A DNA stretch of 64,000 nt from Psoroptes ovis (GCA_002943765.1 PQWQ01000009.1:186001-250000), one strand, 5' to 3'. Shown: positions 22,679 through 35,019, numbered from the stretch's first letter. Notes: generated by a model not told the origin, from the letters alone. Numbers and translations: made by a program.

Positions 22679-24176
22679 TCAAATTAAATCCAACATTTCT
22701 TGTACTAATAATTCATTGCGGTGCCTAGTCTGCTCAATCACATGATATTTTGGTCCAACTAGACAATTTTCTGTGGTTACTTGTTTATCAATTTTAGCGT
22801 CTGAACAAATGATCGAATTGATTATTGTACAATTATTATCAATGGAAACATTATCTTGAATTAGGCAATTGATTAATTGACATTCATTACCAATATGACA
22901 ATTACTGCCAATAATAGTATGCTTCATCGTATTCTTTTCACCAGATTTGAAATTATTGCCAATAATTGATTGATGTTTCGTTTGAGAAAATTTTTGATCA
23001 ATCAAAAAACGATTAGCTTGACAATAGCCAAATAAATTATTAACACGTGTTAATACTGAATCAATGATGAATGCATGACATTTTATCGGATATTTGGTTA
23101 ATGAATTCTCTTCATCGACTAAATTGATTTCATCCATATATGTTTCCAACTTTGTTTTTCTAATATAATTTATTATCTTTTTGGAATTTTTACTTTGTTG
23201 TTCATCATTATCATCGATTATGTTAGCTTCGGTATTGGGATTTTTTCGGCGGAATTGTTTTCGCACCAACGATGGTAATAAATCAAATTTAATTGATCGG
23301 ATGTTTCTATTATTTTCAATAAGTTAGAAAGGTGAGTTCTAATCAATACGATACATACGTTTCGTGTTGAAGATAATCAAGGATCCAGTTGCGAAATAAA
23401 TAAACATGCGAATCAATTAGATCTGTGTGCATTTGAAATTGTGGACACGATTCTAACAATGAACGTTTCAATGGTATTGAATCGATGAACATAACATCTG
23501 GTTCACAAAATACTAAATGATTGTTATCATTTCCATCTAATCCAATATAATCAAATTCTAATGAATATGGATTAGTATGGTAATATTTTCATGACCAATT
23601 GGGTATTTTACCTTTATTGATATTAGGCAATTTTGTTGCCGGTAATAGATCTTCTTTCGTACAAGTTTGAGATGAAAATGCACATAAAAATGTTGAATCG
23701 CGCAAACGATATAATTGTATGAAATGATTAAGATCAAAGTTACCGATTATATCACAAGATATCAATAAAATATCTTTGGTCAATTTTTCATGCTGATGTA
23801 ATGTACGTAAACTATCAGCAGTTGCAAAATCCCCAGTGTGTGGTATTGTAACGTATTTCAATTTGATATCTATTCCAATAGATGCAATTAAATTTTTTAT
23901 TTGATTCTCCTCATTTTCTAATACGACGATATATGCATCTGATTATTTTTGAGAAAAAAAGAAATTTTTGAAAATATCGAGAGGATTTGCAACTTTAGAC
24001 GAACCTAGAATATTATGACGTTTAAGCATTTCAAGTGTGTATTGTATCAATGGTTTATTAGCTACCGGTAATGAACATTTTGGTTTACCATTCAGCAAAT
24101 GATTCATACGTGAACCACGGCCACCGGCCAATATTATAGTATGAAATTCATAATCAAACTTTGTGTTGATCGTCAT
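22679..24176 (-). CDS. EIF2B3: Translation initiation factor eIF2B subunit gamma
   Basis: Exons 24176-24005, 23938-23612, 23557-23359 and 23306-22679 (phases 1, 1, 2) give 441 residues (human 452). eIF2B is the guanine-nucleotide exchange factor for eIF2 and the target of the integrated stress response; gamma pairs with epsilon in the catalytic arm. The N-terminal nucleotidyltransferase-like domain begins TIILAGGRGSRM and has KPLIQYTLEMLKRHN, TADSLRTL and DILLISCDIIGNFDL. The middle carries LIDSHVYLFRNWILDYL. The C-terminal left-handed beta-helix has hexapeptide repeats IIGSNCHIGNECQLINCLI and TIINSIICSDAKI. A minus-strand AATAAA is at 22635-22630. It converges with the sorting nexin gene. 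Confidence 0.94.
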
Positions 24177-26516
24177 TTTTTCGAATTAGATCAGTAAATG
24201 ATTGATTTTTGAAAAATACTAGAAATGGATGATGTAAACACCGATAAAAAGTTCACGTGTGTCAATTAAGTTTATATAATGAAAGTTGTTCAATGCAAAA
24301 AAACAAGTTTGATTTATACGCTGAAAAAATTAAACGTTTTTTCCTTTTCTGATACGATTTCAAAAATTAAACCTAATATCTTTAGGATAATTACTTTTCT
24401 CCAAATTCTCTCGATCGTAGGGAGCAAATCTTTTAATGTTTGGATCAAAGCACCATTTTGCACCTGGCCATATCGACACAGACAATGTCGTTCCATTAAT
24501 TCGTATTAATAACAAGCAAAACAGGTGTCTTGTTGACTGTTGTCAGTTCATTAAAATGGATTTTGATTTATTTTAATTAATTTAATTATACATTTAGAAT
24601 AAATGTTTCGAATGAAAATTGATCGTTGAATCATTGAATTTCATTCAATTAGAAACATTTTAAGCTTCTTTAATGATCTTCATCATCATTATTATTATTA
24701 GAAAGCATCACCTTTCAATCATTTGATGATATGAATGATTATGAGCGAAATTTTCAATTTTTAAACTTAATCAAATTATTTTAAAATTTTGAATTTTCAA
24801 ATTTTAATTTTTTTTGTCGATTTCCAGTCGTTTAATTGGTTAAAAAATCATATTTAATGATTGTACATTTTCAATGGAAATCATTGAATTATAATCATAA
24901 AAAGAAAAAAAAAATAGGAAAAAAAACGACCGTTGAAAAAATAAATTTCGATGATAACCGAAATTAGGCGGGCGCCTGAAAAAAAATTCAAATTTTCAAA
25001 TTTTATATTCGAATTTCGAATGCGCATCACATTCGAATCGACCAATCAGCGAGCGAGAATTTTGAAAATTTGAAAATTCAAATTTAGCAACTCAATGATT
25101 CGCTACAATCATCGATGTGTGTAGCAAGGCGTTTAAATGTATCATACACATCACATCGCATACATTTGTGTACATTTGTGCATTGAAGAGCAATGATATC
25201 TGCGCCGGCGCCGTTTTCGAAAAAAAAATATCCAACGGATTTTTTTTTCGTTTCTCGATTGGGCGCGTATATGTAATGCATATGTATGTTCTTTCATTGG
25301 TTCAAATAGTAGAAATCATCGTTGAAATCTGGTTAAAAAATTTGAAATAAAATGAAAATTCCAACGGAAATTTTTGAATTTTTTCATCTTTGTTACCTGA
25401 ATTCACAATTCATTGATCAAATATCAAATATCCAGCATTTTTCATTCTAAAATTCACCTGTGTTTACCAATGATCAATTTTATCCCGATGATTCCTTGCA
25501 AAAATTTGACAAAAGTTTCGGTTTTCTGTTTACCATTTTTCAATTGTGTAAATTTATTTGTTTATTTTTTTTATATTTCAATAATCACCAGCAAAAATGA
25601 ATTGAAACAAATGTGAAATGAATTGAAAATGTGATTTTTTTTTTTTTTTTTTTTTTTTGATAAAAAATGTGATGATTAAACAGTGATCAATGAACAATAA
25701 TTTGGGGCAAATTTATTGTTGTTTTTCAACGAAAATTTTATTGTTGTTTTTTTTGTATTTGTTGCCCTTTTTTCCCCATTCAGATAATGCGAAAATGAAT
25801 TTTATTGAAAATGCAATCAAATCGAATCGAATTTATTGATTTTGTTTTCTCAATTTTCGATGCTTTTCGAGATCATCGATAGATCAATCACCATCATCAT
25901 TAATCCAAAATGATTCTCATTTTCAATCATCATCATCGATTGGATGCTTAATTCATCGAAATTCATTTGAATTTATTCATCACAAATTTCAATGTGACTT
26001 TTTTTTTGAATTTCAATTTGTTGTTTTAGCTTTGTTTTTTATAAAATTTTATCTTGTTTTTAATTGTTTGGCGTTTTCAATCGATCAATTATATTATTCG
26101 AAAAATAGATTTATATTTGTTAATCCTTTATTTAGATCTTTGAGAAATTTATTAGTTTAAATTTATTTGGAATGTAAATATAAATATATCGAAATAAAGC
26201 AAATCTAGCAAGATCGCAAACAAAAACAAACGCTAAAGCATTACACACAATATATTCGGTATAATGCCTCGAAGTATTGGCATCAATAGGTAAGTTATTA
26301 ATTGAAAATTTGTATGATTTTTTATTAATTAAAATTCTGAAGAAAAAAAATGGCTGAAATTCAAATTTTAAATTTTTAGTTTTCAAAAATTTTAAACTAA
26401 ATTCCGACAGATGGCAATAGTTTGGCCAATTTTTTAAAAAATTTTCAATTTTATGCACATGCGTATCAGTATTTTTAAATTTTCAAATACACGTTTACAT
26501 GTGCTAACATTGCACA
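24177..26516. promoter_or_regulatory. Long upstream region of the CDK-inhibitor gene with a GC-rich cluster
   Basis: Mostly A/T-rich, but 24966-25211 stands out: a palindrome AGGCGGGCGCCT (24966-24977), a CCAAT box in ACCAATCAGCG (25041-25051), a palindrome GCGCCGGCGC (25202-25211), and inverted arms at 24985-25004 and 25065-25078. This looks like a promoter or enhancer core. A T-run of about 20 is at 25639-25658. The left end is the eIF2B gamma promoter. Confidence 0.4.
25084..25281 (-). CDS. Possible small C2HC zinc-finger-like ORF
   Basis: ATG 25281 opens a 65-codon frame with a basic N-terminus and, near the end, CMRCDVYDTFKRLATHIDDC, which has the C-x2-C-x11-H-x3-C spacing of a C2HC finger with an aromatic residue in the expected place. 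It overlaps the GC-rich promoter-like cluster, and there is no neighbouring exon that I can join. It may be a fragment of a zinc-finger or transposase gene, or chance. Confidence 0.25.
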   Translation of the reverse strand: MHYIYAPNRETKKKSVGYFFFENGAGADIIALQCTNVHKCMRCDVYDTFKRLATHIDDCSESLSC

Positions 26517-26524
26517 TATAAAAG
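26517..26524 (+). promoter_or_regulatory. TATA box of the CIP/KIP gene
   Basis: TATAAAAG is followed by GC-richer sequence (CCCAGACAGCACACGG) that fits a transcription start about 30 bp downstream, near 26547. It stands 414 bp upstream of the CDK-inhibitor start codon on the same strand. Confidence 0.5.
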
Positions 26525-26930
26525 CCCAGACAGCACACGGAACATTTAATGCAAAATTTGCGCATAAAGCTTTGAAGCGCAAAACAAGCTTTACTGTTTT
26601 GTTAATTCTCAATATTTTCTCTGCTCTTGATTCAAATTTTCAATTCAAACGTTTATTAGTCGTTTTGCTGTCTGTTTCTATTTTTTTCAAAATTTATTTT
26701 AACAGATTTGCACCTGGTTTTTTAGTGTTTTTTTTCCAGTTTTTCGATTTACTTTTCATTCAATTTTTGACTGTGTTCATGTCATGAGTCACAGTGAAAT
26801 TTAAAAGTTTTCAGTGCCTTAGTCATTATTATTTAGCATTTCATCATCTCATCATTTGCCATTATTTTTGAAAATATTCTTATGTGTTTTCAATTAGAAA
26901 ACTAGAAACTTAATACAAATTCATTCAAAA

Positions 26931-28905
26931 ATGAGTGTTCAATTATTTCCGTTATTAATTTCTTCTTCTAATTCTAAAAATAAAAATCATATATGTTTAA
27001 AATCTAAAACAATGGATCATACGGCATCAACTGTATTGAAATCAATACAATCATCAATGATTATGGATGGCTTAAAACGTCGAAATTATCTTTATCCGAT
27101 CTTGAATAGATCGTATCGTGTCATGTCATTTGATAGTAATAGTGGTAATAACAATAATAATAACAGTGGTCATCATCATCATCATCGCGATCATCATCAT
27201 CAACGGGTTGGTTTGTCATCGGAATTTTGTTCAACAACAGCATCATCATCGACATCTTCAACGTCACCATCTTCATTATTACCACAAGATTCGGAAAATA
27301 TTGATGAAGAGAAAATATATTCAACACCAATGCCTTCAGTAGCAGCAGCAACAGCAATAACAGCATCAACATCGGCAAATACCGATATTACCGGTTCACA
27401 ACAGATTCAATCACCATTTACAACTGATACTACAGAGGCTGCAACGGCAGCAATATCAAGATCCCAGAGTGCTACTCATTTAATCGATAGCCGTAGATTC
27501 TCATCGGTAAGGCGAAGATTATTTTCAACGGAATCATCAACAGTCGATAGTACATCATGTGATTGGATAAAATTACAAACAGCCGAAACACAGCGAGAAC
27601 AAAGTGAAAAATATAATTTTGATTTTGCACGTGGATGTCCATTACCTGAGAAAAAAAATGATCGTTTTCGTTGGGAACCATTCGTACAACATACTGAAAC
27701 AAAATTGCAAAAATCCATCGAATCATCATCATCTTCATCTGTTTCATCATCAACATTACCATTATCATCAATTCCATCGACATCAAAATCTACAATCACA
27801 AGTGATTCAACCGGTGTTGATAGTGGTGGTGATGATAATATTCAGGTGGCTAACCCTAGTTTGACAAAACAACAACAGCAGCAAGCTTCACTTATGAGTA
27901 AGTCATTTTTGATTATCATAATTGATTATTTTATTTCATTTAAAAGTATTGATTTTAATTGATAATTCGTGATTATCAATTCTTCTTAATCAATAATCAT
28001 TGTTACAATAAGAGTAGTAATTAACAAAGAGGCTAATATTGCGAATATCTAATCAATTTGTATTAAGAATTTATTATGATGATTACTTTGTATGTTTTAG
28101 TGTGAATTTTTTTCTCTAAGATTTGATCGAAATTTTTTATTGGGCTTAAAAACAACAAAGAGGCACTTATCTATTAAAATTAGTAGAATAATCCTTTGAA
28201 AAATATTCACCTTGTTTTGTTTTATCTTTTTTTTTATATTCTGAAGATTAGATATAAATTATATTACAATGAATATTTTTCCATTTTAAATACCAACAAT
28301 AATCAATCAATTTGCAACTACCATGATAATCTTCTATTGAAAATATAATTTTCTCATTTATTATCTTCTTATTTGTCCCTCTTTCCTTTTTCTGCATATT
28401 TTATTAAGGTATGTTACAAGTAAGATGCAAAGCGCGATCTATTCCAACATGGACAACAACAACAGCAACATCTTCATTGAAATCTAAAAATATTGGTGCT
28501 AAAAATGATGATGATAATATTGATAAACCAGTAACAACAATTTCAACAACAACATCAACGACACCATCTAAAAAACGTAAGCGATCCATTATACAATCAT
28601 CCAAGGAAGAATTGAAGAAAATTCATAAAACAACTAAACGCCTACGAAAATGTGTTGAAACGCATCGATCACCATTTGAATGCTCTAAAACGAAAGATGT
28701 TCCATGTTCGACCACATCAGATGTGGTGGAGGCACCTTCATCATTTGCATTGAAAAGGGAAGAGTTAACGATCATTGATACATCTCAAACATCATCACCA
28801 TCACCACAATCATCATCATCATCATCAAGTTCGACAACCACAACCATCACATCTTCATCATCATCATCGACTGCATCATTGTCTGATGATAAACGTGCAA
28901 ATTGA
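26931..28905 (+). CDS. CIP/KIP-type cyclin-dependent kinase inhibitor (p27/Dacapo-like)
   Basis: Exons 26931-27897 and 28409-28905 join in phase 1 (A|GTAAGT) to give 487 residues, far longer than p27 (198) or Dacapo (245). The kinase-inhibitory domain spans about residues 190-250. It has the cyclin-binding RxLF as RRRLF, a helical linker with DWIKLQTAETQREQSEKYNFDF (the family's WNFDF becomes YNFDF), and the CDK-binding segment ending RFRWEPF. The 190 residues before it are disordered, with Asn, His and Ser runs. The C-terminal half has a KKRKR nuclear signal, a basic helix, and Ser/Thr-rich tracts with many SP sites. It should bind cyclin-CDK2 and arrest cells in G1. The start could be an internal Met (for example MDHTAS or MSFDSN). 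Confidence 0.85.
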
Positions 28906-29192
28906 ATAAATTTTTATTCAAAACATTAGAAAAAATAGTGATTTTTGATGGATGTGGTATTATTATCATTTATTTTTAAAATACAAATTATATTTTAGTA
29001 TGTGATTATGGGCAACAAACAAGTTGGAAAAATTTTGGAAATGAACTTTCCGAATTTTCCTCAGTTTCTTTCGTTTAATATGCGAAATTACTCTGAATAA
29101 TAATGCTGTAAAAATTTGTTGTCGCCCAAATTTAATGATAAATATTTTGCTTATTGCTTCTTATATAACACACCAAACACACACGCATATAT

Positions 29193-29230
<38 letters not shown>

Positions 29231-31134
29231 TCATTCATTCATTTAAAACCTTTGGGGACCTTTGAATGTTTTCTTTTCTTTCTGTATTTTCATCTTATTA
29301 TCATTATTATTATTATTATTAATAATAATATATTATCATCAAAACAGAATTTAAAAGGAAAAAAAAAACACAAGAAAATGTCAAAAGAATCTCATATTTA
29401 TAATATTTACAATCACAAATACATGCAAATTCACACTCACACACTCAATGAATACATATATTCAGAATGTAGAATTCAATTATGATCTTCAAACACAAAA
29501 ATAACCCCAACAAAACACATACATACACCACACATTATTCACATCAATTAATGATAATGAATAATGAAATTTTTCCCATCCCTAGTCAATGACTAAAGAT
29601 TTTCAAAAAAAAAACAAACTAAAAAAAAATTAAAACAAATCTTTCATTTTCATTTTTCCATATATTTAAATATATTTGAGAATTTATGGGTTTATTTTCT
29701 AATATATTGTCTAATTAATTTTGAAATTAATTCATATAACAAACTAACGAAAAATTTCTCATATATTCATTAATTATTATCATTATTATTGATATTTACA
29801 AATTGTTAATTGCTTAAAACAAACATTTAAACAAAACACAAAAAAAAGCAAAAAATTCATGATCAAATGAATATAATTGATAATATTAATAATAATGATA
29901 ATGATGATTATACACTGAAATTCAAAATAATTCAAAACAAAAAAAAAAAAAAAAAAAATTAATTCATTTAAAACAAAAATTCGATTCAACGCGAAAGGGT
30001 TTCAAATAATCAAAAAATTAATTTTTTCCATATTCTTTTGGTCATTTTTATTATTATTATTATTATTATTATCATTACACATGATACACATTAAACATAT
30101 GTCCAATAGTCAATTTTATAAAAGTTGAAATTTTTAAAAGTTGACTTTTGGCTAATTTAATTTTCTTATTATTATTATTTTTACTTTTTTGGATAATCAT
30201 TATCTTAATTGTGGTTTATGGTTTATTATTATTATTATTGGAGATTCGAGAATCACATACAAATTTACATAAATACACAAAATACACACATGAACACACA
30301 CATGGAATATATTCAAATGATAATTATTTTATTTTACTTTTTTTTTTGTATTTCAAATTTTATTGTGCATTTTTTCTGGTTGAAATTTACTTTACTTTTT
30401 TTTGTGAAAAAAAAAATAAAACAATTGGTTTATTCTTTGATTTTGTTTGTTCATCGTCATCATCATCATCGACATTATTTGTTTCCTTTATGACCTTCAA
30501 ATCATTGAACCTTGACCATTAGTTAGTCAGTCAGTTGGTTGAAGTTAAAGTCAATTGTCATGTTTTAGTCTTTGCTACATTTTTTGTGACTGTTTTGTTG
30601 TTTGTTTGTTGAGGTTTATGGTTGAAAGATTTTCATTTTTTTTCATTGTTTTTACACCATTGTTTTTTCATAATTCATTTTTCATCATTTTTGATCAAAT
30701 ATTTGAAAATTAGTCATTTGACAGCATTCATATTCACTGTCAAATGTTCTCGCTTAATATATTTGATTAAAGGAAGCAGAACATTGAAAAATGTTCGCTC
30801 ATTCATTGATTTAATTAATTTTGAATTAATAATTGAATAAAATCATTCATTTTTTCGAATGAAAGTCATTTGAGAATTCAATGATTCCGGTGTTTTGTGT
30901 GTTTGTTTGATTTGATTATGTTAGATCAAATCAACAGTTTTGAATGAATGAATAATTTTCAAAATGAAACAAATGAAATGATTTTTTCTTGTTTTGTTTT
31001 GGTTCATTCAACAGAATTCAGAATAATTAATTCATTCATTCAAAACGATAATGATTTTTCCATACATTTCCTGTAATCATGACAATATATTCATGATAAT
31101 AATTTACAATTTTTTCTTCTGTTCTCTGTAACAG

Positions 31135-31206
31135 ATGTTCCTATTACTTTGGCTATAGCTCGTTTGATCCATCTTTATGCATTTAAAAGAAAAAAATCAT
31201 TGAAAG
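31135..31206 (+). CDS. Possible orphan exon
   Basis: 72 nt flanked by a good acceptor (TCTGTTCTCTGTAACAG) and a consensus donor (A|GTAAGT at 31207). In one frame it reads VPITLAIARLIHLYAFKRKK, open across the exon. No partner exon was found on either side. It could be an extra 3' exon of the CDK-inhibitor transcript, a noncoding RNA exon, or chance. Confidence 0.2.
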
Positions 31207-32071
31207 TAAGTATACAAGTTCAAACCATCTGTCTTTTTTTTCTTTACTTATTTTATTGTCAAATAGTTCCTGTGTGTGTAAATGGTTCAAGCATACATAC
31301 ATGTCTTGTATTATATACAAGTCTTGGACAAGTCAATCGTCTTAAAGTTTTTCTATTTTTTTCTATTTTTATGTATTTGTTTATAATTTTCTGAAAATCA
31401 TTCATCCGGTCTAACATTACAACTCACAATTCTGGATATTGAAGCCAAACAAATGAATTGGTCAAATGAATTATCAAATTTTCTTAGAAAATGAATTCAT
31501 TCACATATACTACCAGTGTTACACCAGCCAATGGACATATTCGCAAAGGTCATTCAACGAGACAAATATAAAATAAATATGATTCAAATATAAACAATAA
31601 CATCAAGTCAGCAGCCATCAAAAAAAGAGTGCCGACAAATTTTTAATGATAGTCAATCGATCGATTCGTTTGAATTCAGTAACATTTTCCTTTTGATCTA
31701 TAAATATTATCAATCATTCAAGTCAAAGATTGTTCCTGTCCATTTATCGATTCCGAGTCATTATTCATGGATCATTGATCATAGACAATCGAAGTTATAT
31801 TTTTCGATTCTTGAAAAATAAAATTCATTCATCACGATTTCTGTATTTAGAGCAAGAAAAAATATGAGTAGCAAAGGGTTAATTAAATTTTTGAAAATTT
31901 CTAAAATTATTTCTCAAACAAAAATCTATGTCGATCGGTAATTATCATCATTAATTTTTGCTTTATTTTTCCTTCAATTCAATTGAAGCTCTTTATTTGA
32001 TTTTCAAATTATTGTTAATTATTTTTCCATTTCTTATTTCCAAATTTTCAGAGACCACCTGCTACATTTTA

Positions 32072-32087
32072 TTTTTGGCGCCAAAAA
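32072..32087. promoter_or_regulatory. Perfect palindromic E2F-type site, copy 1
   Basis: TTTTTGGCGCCAAAAA is a perfect 16-bp palindrome and matches the classical E2F consensus TTTSGCGC on both strands. A GGCGCC core is rare in such A/T-rich sequence. Confidence 0.5.
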
Positions 32088-32580
32088 AACATTTGATTAT
32101 CTGCAGCAATACGTGCAGCAGCGCGCAAAAACAAACAATTATAATATAGCTTTCTACCTTCGATTTGGAAAAAAAAGTAGAACACATTTATCGTATATGG
32201 TGATACATTTTAAAGGTAGGAGGTTAGGGTGGTGATCATGTTGTATGTATTGTATGCCTATCAATCTATTTACCTGAAGGTAAAGTTTCAAGGTTCGTCA
32301 CACACACGCACACCTTATTATACATTTTGTGCGTGTGTGTACGCGTTCATTTTATTTTATTATTATTTGTTATATGAATCGTGAGAACATCCAAATAGGT
32401 ATCCTATGTTTAAAACGTATATCTTTTATTTTTTTTTTACTGTAAAATATGGTCCTCGACCCTCGACCTACACACATATAAACAAATATCGAAAAAAATA
32501 TCGTGTGAAATATTCATATTCTCATGGGTACGTGGTACCGGACGTTCGATGATAACACGTGTCAAAATTTGAATTAGATT

Positions 32581-32596
32581 TTTTTGGCGCCAAAAA
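32581..32596. promoter_or_regulatory. Perfect palindromic E2F-type site, copy 2
   Basis: An identical TTTTTGGCGCCAAAAA, 509 bp from copy 1. It is followed by a T-run and a GGCACGC half-like element (about 32619-32625). The nearest recognised genes are the CDK inhibitor (left, plus) and the amidating lyase (right, minus); neither is an obvious target. Confidence 0.5.
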
Positions 32597-33414
32597 TTTT
32601 TTTTTTTTTTTTTTTTTTGGCACGCAAATTTGACCTTTTTCCATTTTGCTGCAACACTTTGTCGCGATGTAAAAGCAAGTGATCATAAATTGATTTTGAT
32701 CGAAAATTTCTCTACATCTTCGGCATAACGTACTGAGCGCACAGAGGTCATTTTTTTCCAGGGATTAGAATTGATTTGCCATAAACAATTTGCCAAAATT
32801 TTGACCAATAAATCGGCAGATGTCTTTTTTCACCTTCATTTTTAACCAATTCAAAAAAAATTGAATAAACATTTGGCGTGCGACGACGACGATAACGACA
32901 ATACAAGACAAAGTCCAAGTTTGCCCTTTGGTCATAATTTTTCAATAGGTCAATTCACATTCGAAATTAATTTAGTCTATCGATAGCTTTGGTGAGGAAA
33001 TATCAACAGCTGTTCTGCCATTGCTTATACAAAGGTTTATTTCTATTTGTTTGTTGAACGGTTTGAAAAAAGCTTTGACCAATGACCAGGCACGCGTCTA
33101 AAAATGCTTGCTTGAATTATTGATGATTTAAATTCATTGAAAACCTTTGATTTCAGTTCATTTTTTAAAGGGGAAATAAATTTTATTTTGTTAAAATATT
33201 TTAAACTTAAGTCTGTGTTTTAGAATTATGGATTTGATTTATAATCATTGTCATCATCGTTATCATCATTAATGGGTAAATTTTAGGGTATAATGTTTTC
33301 AATGGTAAAAATAATTTAAATCATGCATTGAATTTGATATAATTTATGTCATTTTATTATTCAGTGATCGATGATCGAATGAATCGATGATCTATTGATT
33401 TTCATATTTGATAA

Positions 33415-35019
33415 TTATTTTTCAGCAAAAAATACTGGATAATCTTCTAGATCGAATTTTACGATTTTCAATGATTGATTATTTGATTCCAATGATGATA
33501 ATTGACAAACAAAAAATGATTGTCCATTCGGTGTAATTGTTAAATCATGTGCATCATGAAATGTTTGATTTTTTGGTGACCAAATATCAACAATTTGTTC
33601 TGTGCCTAAATCAATTGAAATGCCGACTGTTGATTGTTTACCACCATTTAATGCAAGTATTACATCACCTGTTTTGATGAATAAATTATTGATAGATGAA
33701 TTTTCAAAAAAATATATTCGATAAACAAATAAATATACCGATATGTGAAATAGAATAAACTTTTTGCAATTCATTTTGTTCTAATTCAAACAATAATAAA
33801 CCAGGTGGACGACGAATTATGTCGGATGATGTTGAACTAGTTAAGCCAGCACTGTAACACATTATTCGTTCATTTTCTATGCAGAATGATAGGGAAAAAA
33901 ATTGATGAATTGCCCCCATTTTTTTTTATAAATGAAATTTACCTCGATCAGCAACACAAATCAAATCTTCATTTTCCAACAATGCTAAACTATGAGGAAT
34001 TCGAAGATTATCTTTGAAAAATGGAAATCAATGAATTAAAATGATTCGATGCAAAAAAAATCATTCAATACTTTACCATTATTAGCAAATTCAGTTTGAT
34101 AATGTCCATTAGCCGTAAATACGACGATACGTGAATTGCAATAACCATCACTAATATAAATGGTTCCAGTCGATGCAACAGCGACATCCTATGTTTAAGA
34201 ATTGAAAATTTCATTGATGAATTTTTTTTTCTCTCCATCATCAAATTCAACATACCGTTGGCTTGCAAAAATGGCCAGAATCTGATCCAGGTACAAATCG
34301 TTCACCGAGTATTAGATCAGCTTGTTCGAAGTTATTGTTTTTGTACCGGAAAGCTTGATGTAATGCAACATCTGTTAGCCATAGGTTGCCTTGGGGATCA
34401 ACAGATATTCCGTGTGGCATGTAAAATCTAATCAAAATTCAATTCATTGAGATGATAATTTAGTGGTAAATGAAATTAAGCAATTTACCGATCCTTGCCC
34501 CATGAAAACATGGTATCAGCATTTTCCAAATCAATCGCAACGATTGTATCAACATCGATTGGTTGATTTTGATGTTGATATATATTTTCATCATTGAATG
34601 AACTGAAAAATAGAATTTCATAAATATTATTATTTAAAAAATGATGGAAAATGTTTCAATTACTTATGATTCCATGAAATGTTTCCTCGATGGAATACGT
34701 ATAGAAAATCTTTAGTGGCTGCAACTCCTGAAACTTCACCGAGAATACCATTTAAATTGTGTTTAATTGCTTGCATTGACCATTCTTGATTTTCTTTTGC
34801 ATGTTTAGATGTTAAATATAGTAAATTATTTGTTGATGGTTGCTGTTGCTGCTGTTGAAGTTGTGGTTCCGATAAAAATTCATCATTATCATTATCAATA
34901 TCGGTTGATAATAATTCTAAATCTTTATATGCTGAAGGCTGTCCATAAAATCTACCAATACATTTATTGATAGTAATTATGGCTAATAATAATATGATTT
35001 TTTGTATACGATAATCCAT
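33415..35019 (-). CDS. PAL: Peptidyl-alpha-hydroxyglycine alpha-amidating lyase (PAL)
   Basis: Seven exons, 35019-34664, 34602-34489, 34427-34256, 34188-34077, 34011-33943, 33876-33739 and 33668-33415, give 404 residues. PAL cleaves peptidyl-hydroxyglycine to a C-terminal amide plus glyoxylate, the last step in making amidated neuropeptides. A signal peptide (about 1-21) is followed by a Gln-rich linker, then a six-bladed NHL-type propeller: GEVSGVAATKDFLYVFHRG, FYMPHGISVDPQGNLWLTDVA, CKPTDVAVASTGTIYISDGYCNSRI, LRIPHSLALLENEDLICVADR, and the last blade with HDAHDLTI. The three zinc histidines fit His about 162 (MPHG), 258 (IPHS) and 361 (AHD). No monooxygenase (PHM) domain is fused, as in Drosophila Pal1/Pal2, so a separate PHM gene is expected. 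Confidence 0.95.

Larger units (their letters stand above)
28906..33414. other. 4.5-kb gene-poor region with microsatellites and E2F-type sites
   Basis: No full gene recognised. It holds an ATT microsatellite at about 29195-29229, ATT runs near 29300-29325 and 30048-30071, an A-run at about 29940-29958, CA/GT tracts near 32300-32345, T-runs, a possible lone exon (31135-31206), and two perfect E2F-type palindromes. An open, ATG-less 83-codon frame (31987-32238, plus) and a 65-codon frame (32748-32945, minus) look mildly coding but match nothing I know. Confidence 0.4.

Noticed and set aside
26263..26291. Tiny ATG exon (MPRSIGIN) followed by GTAAGT
   Set aside because: Suggestive, but no acceptor in the right phase and no partner exon could be identified; too short to support.
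26132..26458. 108-codon minus-strand frame upstream of the CDK inhibitor
   Set aside because: Composition is Phe/Lys/Asn/Ile-rich as expected of A/T-rich noncoding DNA; no domain or exon signals support it.
27121..27799. Long minus-strand and alternative-frame ORFs inside the CDK-inhibitor exon (Met/Leu- or Tyr/His-rich)
   Set aside because: They are shadows of the Ser/His/Asn codon repeats of the real frame.
29135..30522. Ile/Tyr/Phe-rich frames
   Set aside because: Produced by ATT and TTA microsatellites; no coding signature.
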